DNA of 64,000 nucleotides from CAZHFW01 sp964531675 (lineage in GTDB: Bacteria > Planctomycetota > Phycisphaerae > Phycisphaerales > UBA1924), in assembly GCA_964531675.1 (NCBI GenBank), contig CAZHFW010000023.1:1-64000 (forward strand), written 5' to 3'. Of this stretch, positions 61,632 through 64,000 are shown piece after piece (the stretch's first letter is position 1; each line of letters opens with the position of its first letter). Made by a program: the position numbers and the translations under genes. The notes under the pieces are model-generated. The model saw nothing but the letters and a program-made list of their open reading frames with translations, did not search any database and was not told the DNA's origin.

Positions 61632-63847
61632 CGGTCGCGGATCGTTTCCATCGCCTCGGACTGACGATCGTGCTGATCGCGCTTTTGGCGTACGCGATCT
61701 CCGCGGGCGAGTGGGGGATCGGGCTGATCGCCGGGACGCTCGGCGCGGTGGGCTGGTGGTTCACCGCTGGCGGCGTAAAGCGGGTGGTGCCCGGGTGGCT
61801 GACGTCGACCTTGATCTGGGCGACGGTGGCGTGGGCGGTCCTGCTGGCGCTGCGCGGCGGGCTTGAGATCTCGGCGTTCTGCCGGTTCCTGGTCGCGATC
61901 ATCGTGGTGAAACTCTGGGATCGCAAGCAGGCCAAGGACTGGTCGCAGATCCTGACGCTCAGCGCGTTTCTGGTGATCGGGTCGGTGTTGACGAGCGATC
62001 GGCTGGGGACGGGCGTGCTGCTGGCGCTGGGCGTGCCTCTGTTCGTGTACGCGGTGATCCTGCTGCAGATCTACCACGCGTGGCAGCGGAGTGTGAGCAG
62101 CGCCGCCGCGGCGGGCGCGGAGGCGCCGGCGCCGGATGTCTGGACCAGGTCGCTGGGCAAGCAGGTGCGGCGGGCGGCGATGTGGTCGCTGCTGGGCGGG
62201 CTGGTCGTGAGCCTTGCGGTGTTCTTCATCATGCCGCGGGACATCGGGCGCGGACAGTTCGGACGCTGGCTTCAGACCCGCGCGATGTCGGTGTCGGGAT
62301 TCTCCGAGACGGTGCAGCTCGGGAGGCCCGGGCCGATCTACAAGTCGCGCGAGATCGTGCTGGACGTTGCGACCAAGGACCGGGACGGGAACAACATCGG
62401 CGCCGAGGGGCGCGTGTTCTATCTGCGGGGCGCGACGCTTAACGAGTACCGCGGGAGCGGGCTCTGGGGCAAGTCGGACAGCGCCATCAGCCCGGACACG
62501 GTCTTCCGTGGAACGACCCGGACGGTGCGTGAGGCGCGGTACGGACCGATCGGCGCCGGCGCGGTGGTGCAAGAAGTGTTGATCCGCAACGCCGGCACAC
62601 GCACCGCGATGTTCGCCTCCTGGCAACCGGTGACGATCAAGGTCGAGCAGGGCGGGGAGATCGGCGTGGACCGGACGGACCTGACGATCCGCCGGGATCA
62701 GGGGGCGCCCGGGCCGATGAGGTACACCGTCACGTCGGACGCGGGTCTGCTGCAGACGCCGATCATCTCCGGACGGGCGATCGGGATCACGTTCCCTTCC
62801 GATCGGGTCCGGGCGGTCGCCGAGCGTGTGCTGGCGCCGGCGCAGATCGACGCGGATCCGGACGTCAGGCCCTTTGAGAGCGATGCGCAGGCTGCCCGCG
62901 TGATCGAGACGTATCTGCGCGAGAACTTCACGTACTCGCTCGATGAGCAGCCTCTGCCTCGGGGACGGGATCCGATCGAGTGGTTCCTCGAGGAGGGGAA
63001 GCAGGGCCATTGCGAGTACTTCGCCTCGGCGATGACCGCGATGCTCCGGAGCGTGGGCGTGAACGCCCGCATGGTGACGGGGTTCGTCGCGGCGGAGTTC
63101 AACCAGACCAGCGGGCACTACACGGTGCGCGGCGCCAACGCGCACGCGTGGGTGGAGGTGCAGATCAGCAACGGCGAGTGGCGTCAGTACGATCCGACGC
63201 CTCCGGCGAACTTCCGCGAGTTCCACGACAGGCCGCGCACGTTCTCGTCCAACATCTTCGGGTTCATGGACGCGATCGAGTACGCGTGGGTGGATTCGGT
63301 GGTGGGCTTTGACGAGTCCTCGCGCATGAGGCTTCTGGGCGGGCGTGGGCCCTCGGTCCCCTGGCTTGATCGCGCGAGCCGGAGTTTCTCGCGGCGCGTG
63401 GAGTCGGGCGGGACGCGTCTGCTGAACGAGGCGATGGTCAACGGGCTGGTGGCGATGGGCCTGGTGGGCGGCGCCGGGTTCATGGTGCTCGGCTTCAGCA
63501 AGCTTCGCCAGAAGCGGGCGCGGCGGCCTGAGTGGGCCGGAACGGGGCCTGAGAACAGTCCGACGCTCGTGCAGATGGCGGCGTTTTACGAGGACCTGCT
63601 GCGCTTGTGGAAGCGGGGGGGACGCGGCAAGTCGGTCTTTGCTTCGCCGCTCGGGCATGCACGCACGCTGGCGCATCCGGAAGCGGCGGCCATTTCGTCG
63701 CGGCTCTCGCAGCGGTTCTATCAGGTGCGTTTCGGCAAGCACGAGCTCAGCGATGCCGAGCGGGCCGAGGTGGAGCGCGATCTGCGCGCGCTTGGCGAAC
63801 TGGCGCAGCGCGAGGGCTTATCGGGCGAGAAGGTTCACGCCTCGTGA
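61628..63847 (+). CDS. TgpA-type membrane transglutaminase
   Basis: A 739-residue protein. The N-terminal part (about 1-210) has five to seven membrane helices (DUF3488-like). The periplasmic transglutaminase core has C462 in GHCEYFASAMTAML, H506 in NAHAWVEV and D522 in YDPTPP. A further helix lies near 610-630 and a DUF4129-like cytoplasmic tail follows. The start is a GTG overlapping the DUF58 stop. It is related to TgpA of Pseudomonas, which is essential there; its crosslinking or hydrolysis target is unsettled. Confidence 0.88.
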   Translation: MTVADRFHRLGLTIVLIALLAYAISAGEWGIGLIAGTLGAVGWWFTAGGVKRVVPGWLTSTLIWATVAWAVLLALRGGLEISAFCRFLVAIIVVKLWDRKQAKDWSQILTLSAFLVIGSVLTSDRLGTGVLLALGVPLFVYAVILLQIYHAWQRSVSSAAAAGAEAPAPDVWTRSLGKQVRRAAMWSLLGGLVVSLAVFFIMPRDIGRGQFGRWLQTRAMSVSGFSETVQLGRPGPIYKSREIVLDVATKDRDGNNIGAEGRVFYLRGATLNEYRGSGLWGKSDSAISPDTVFRGTTRTVREARYGPIGAGAVVQEVLIRNAGTRTAMFASWQPVTIKVEQGGEIGVDRTDLTIRRDQGAPGPMRYTVTSDAGLLQTPIISGRAIGITFPSDRVRAVAERVLAPAQIDADPDVRPFESDAQAARVIETYLRENFTYSLDEQPLPRGRDPIEWFLEEGKQGHCEYFASAMTAMLRSVGVNARMVTGFVAAEFNQTSGHYTVRGANAHAWVEVQISNGEWRQYDPTPPANFREFHDRPRTFSSNIFGFMDAIEYAWVDSVVGFDESSRMRLLGGRGPSVPWLDRASRSFSRRVESGGTRLLNEAMVNGLVAMGLVGGAGFMVLGFSKLRQKRARRPEWAGTGPENSPTLVQMAAFYEDLLRLWKRGGRGKSVFASPLGHARTLAHPEAAAISSRLSQRFYQVRFGKHELSDAERAEVERDLRALGELAQREGLSGEKVHAS

Positions 63848-63984
63848 GTCTGAGAACCAACGCGGTAGGGCGCTCTTCGCGGGTGTGACGCGTGAGTTTG
63901 CCGGCGCAGGGCTTGCGCCGTGCGGCGGGCTCAATCGCGGGCTGGGCCTGACCGATCCCCGGGTTGCAACCGGAGGATCTCAAC

Positions 63985-64000
63985 GTGCCTGCAAATCGTT
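63985..64000 (+). CDS. Start of a further gene, cut by the window end
   Basis: GTG at 63985 begins the open reading MPANR and is preceded by GGAGG at an 8-nt spacing, a strong ribosome site. Only five codons are visible, so the product cannot be named. The 137 bp before it hold a GGCGCA/TGCGCC 6-bp hairpin and no other gene. Confidence 0.35.

Overview
The window is 64 kb of very high G+C bacterial chromosome with dense, mostly housekeeping genes. It has no rRNA, no CRISPR array, no recognisable insertion sequence or prophage, and no tRNA that I could find. Several traits point to Planctomycetota, probably class Phycisphaerae. These are zinc-ribbon membrane proteins of the CxxCGYD..GL..CPECG type, paralogous chaperonins, a DUF58 plus transglutaminase pair, LTPEQ-rich exported proteins, many TTG/GTG starts, and intergenic hairpin repeats of the cacgggtt..aacccgtg kind. 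The lineage is an inference from gene content, not a phylogenetic result.

Layout. 1-3620 (minus strand): infB (running off the left edge), nusA and a solitary fliM. A hairpin followed by a U-tract lies in the nusA leader. 3850-10122: dsbD, three tandem copies of a 103-bp repeat, an exported methyltransferase-like protein, a lipid-kinase-like protein, an SDR and ctaB. 10434-17744: tatD, a secreted transglutaminase, nnrD, and a large GATase-like membrane protein with an ABC ATPase. 17847-22089: two zinc-ribbon membrane proteins, a secreted prolyl oligopeptidase and an overlapping lipoprotein. 22409-26493: phosphate uptake operon pstSCAB without phoU. 26809-31161: sucA-sucB, closed by a strong terminator. 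31286-34604 (minus): a tight four-gene unit (two lipoproteins, an unknown protein, a low-molecular-weight tyrosine phosphatase) preceded by a DUF2752 protein. 34683-35090 (minus): solitary nuoA with its own terminator.

35474-47000: a chaperone-rich stretch. It holds groEL1 (with GGM tail), a lower-GC DUF6680-like gene, a DedA protein, a small lipoprotein, a HIT protein, groES-groEL2, an unknown membrane protein coupled to dnaJ, then grpE, a FmdB zinc ribbon, acpS, serC and an SDR. 47009-51573 (minus): a SnoaL-like protein, cobalamin-dependent metH with a structured leader, and rpmE. 51712-56796: ppk2, an LTPEQ-rich exported protein, truD, an ECF sigma/anti-sigma pair and a VUT-family transporter. 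56898-63847: a B12-binding/MeaB GTPase fusion, a SpoIIE-type phosphatase, scpB, a lipoprotein, a DUF58 protein and a TgpA-like transglutaminase. The first codons of a further gene lie at the right edge.

Most genes belong to widely conserved families. The less explained material is the regulatory and repeat DNA (nusA leader, metH leader, groES-groEL2 spacer, hairpin repeats at convergent gene junctions, the 103-bp tandem repeat), plus a few poorly characterised operons. I did not find a complete system that I would call clearly new. The four-gene lipoprotein/phosphatase unit, the lone B12-GTPase fusion and the structured leaders are the best leads.
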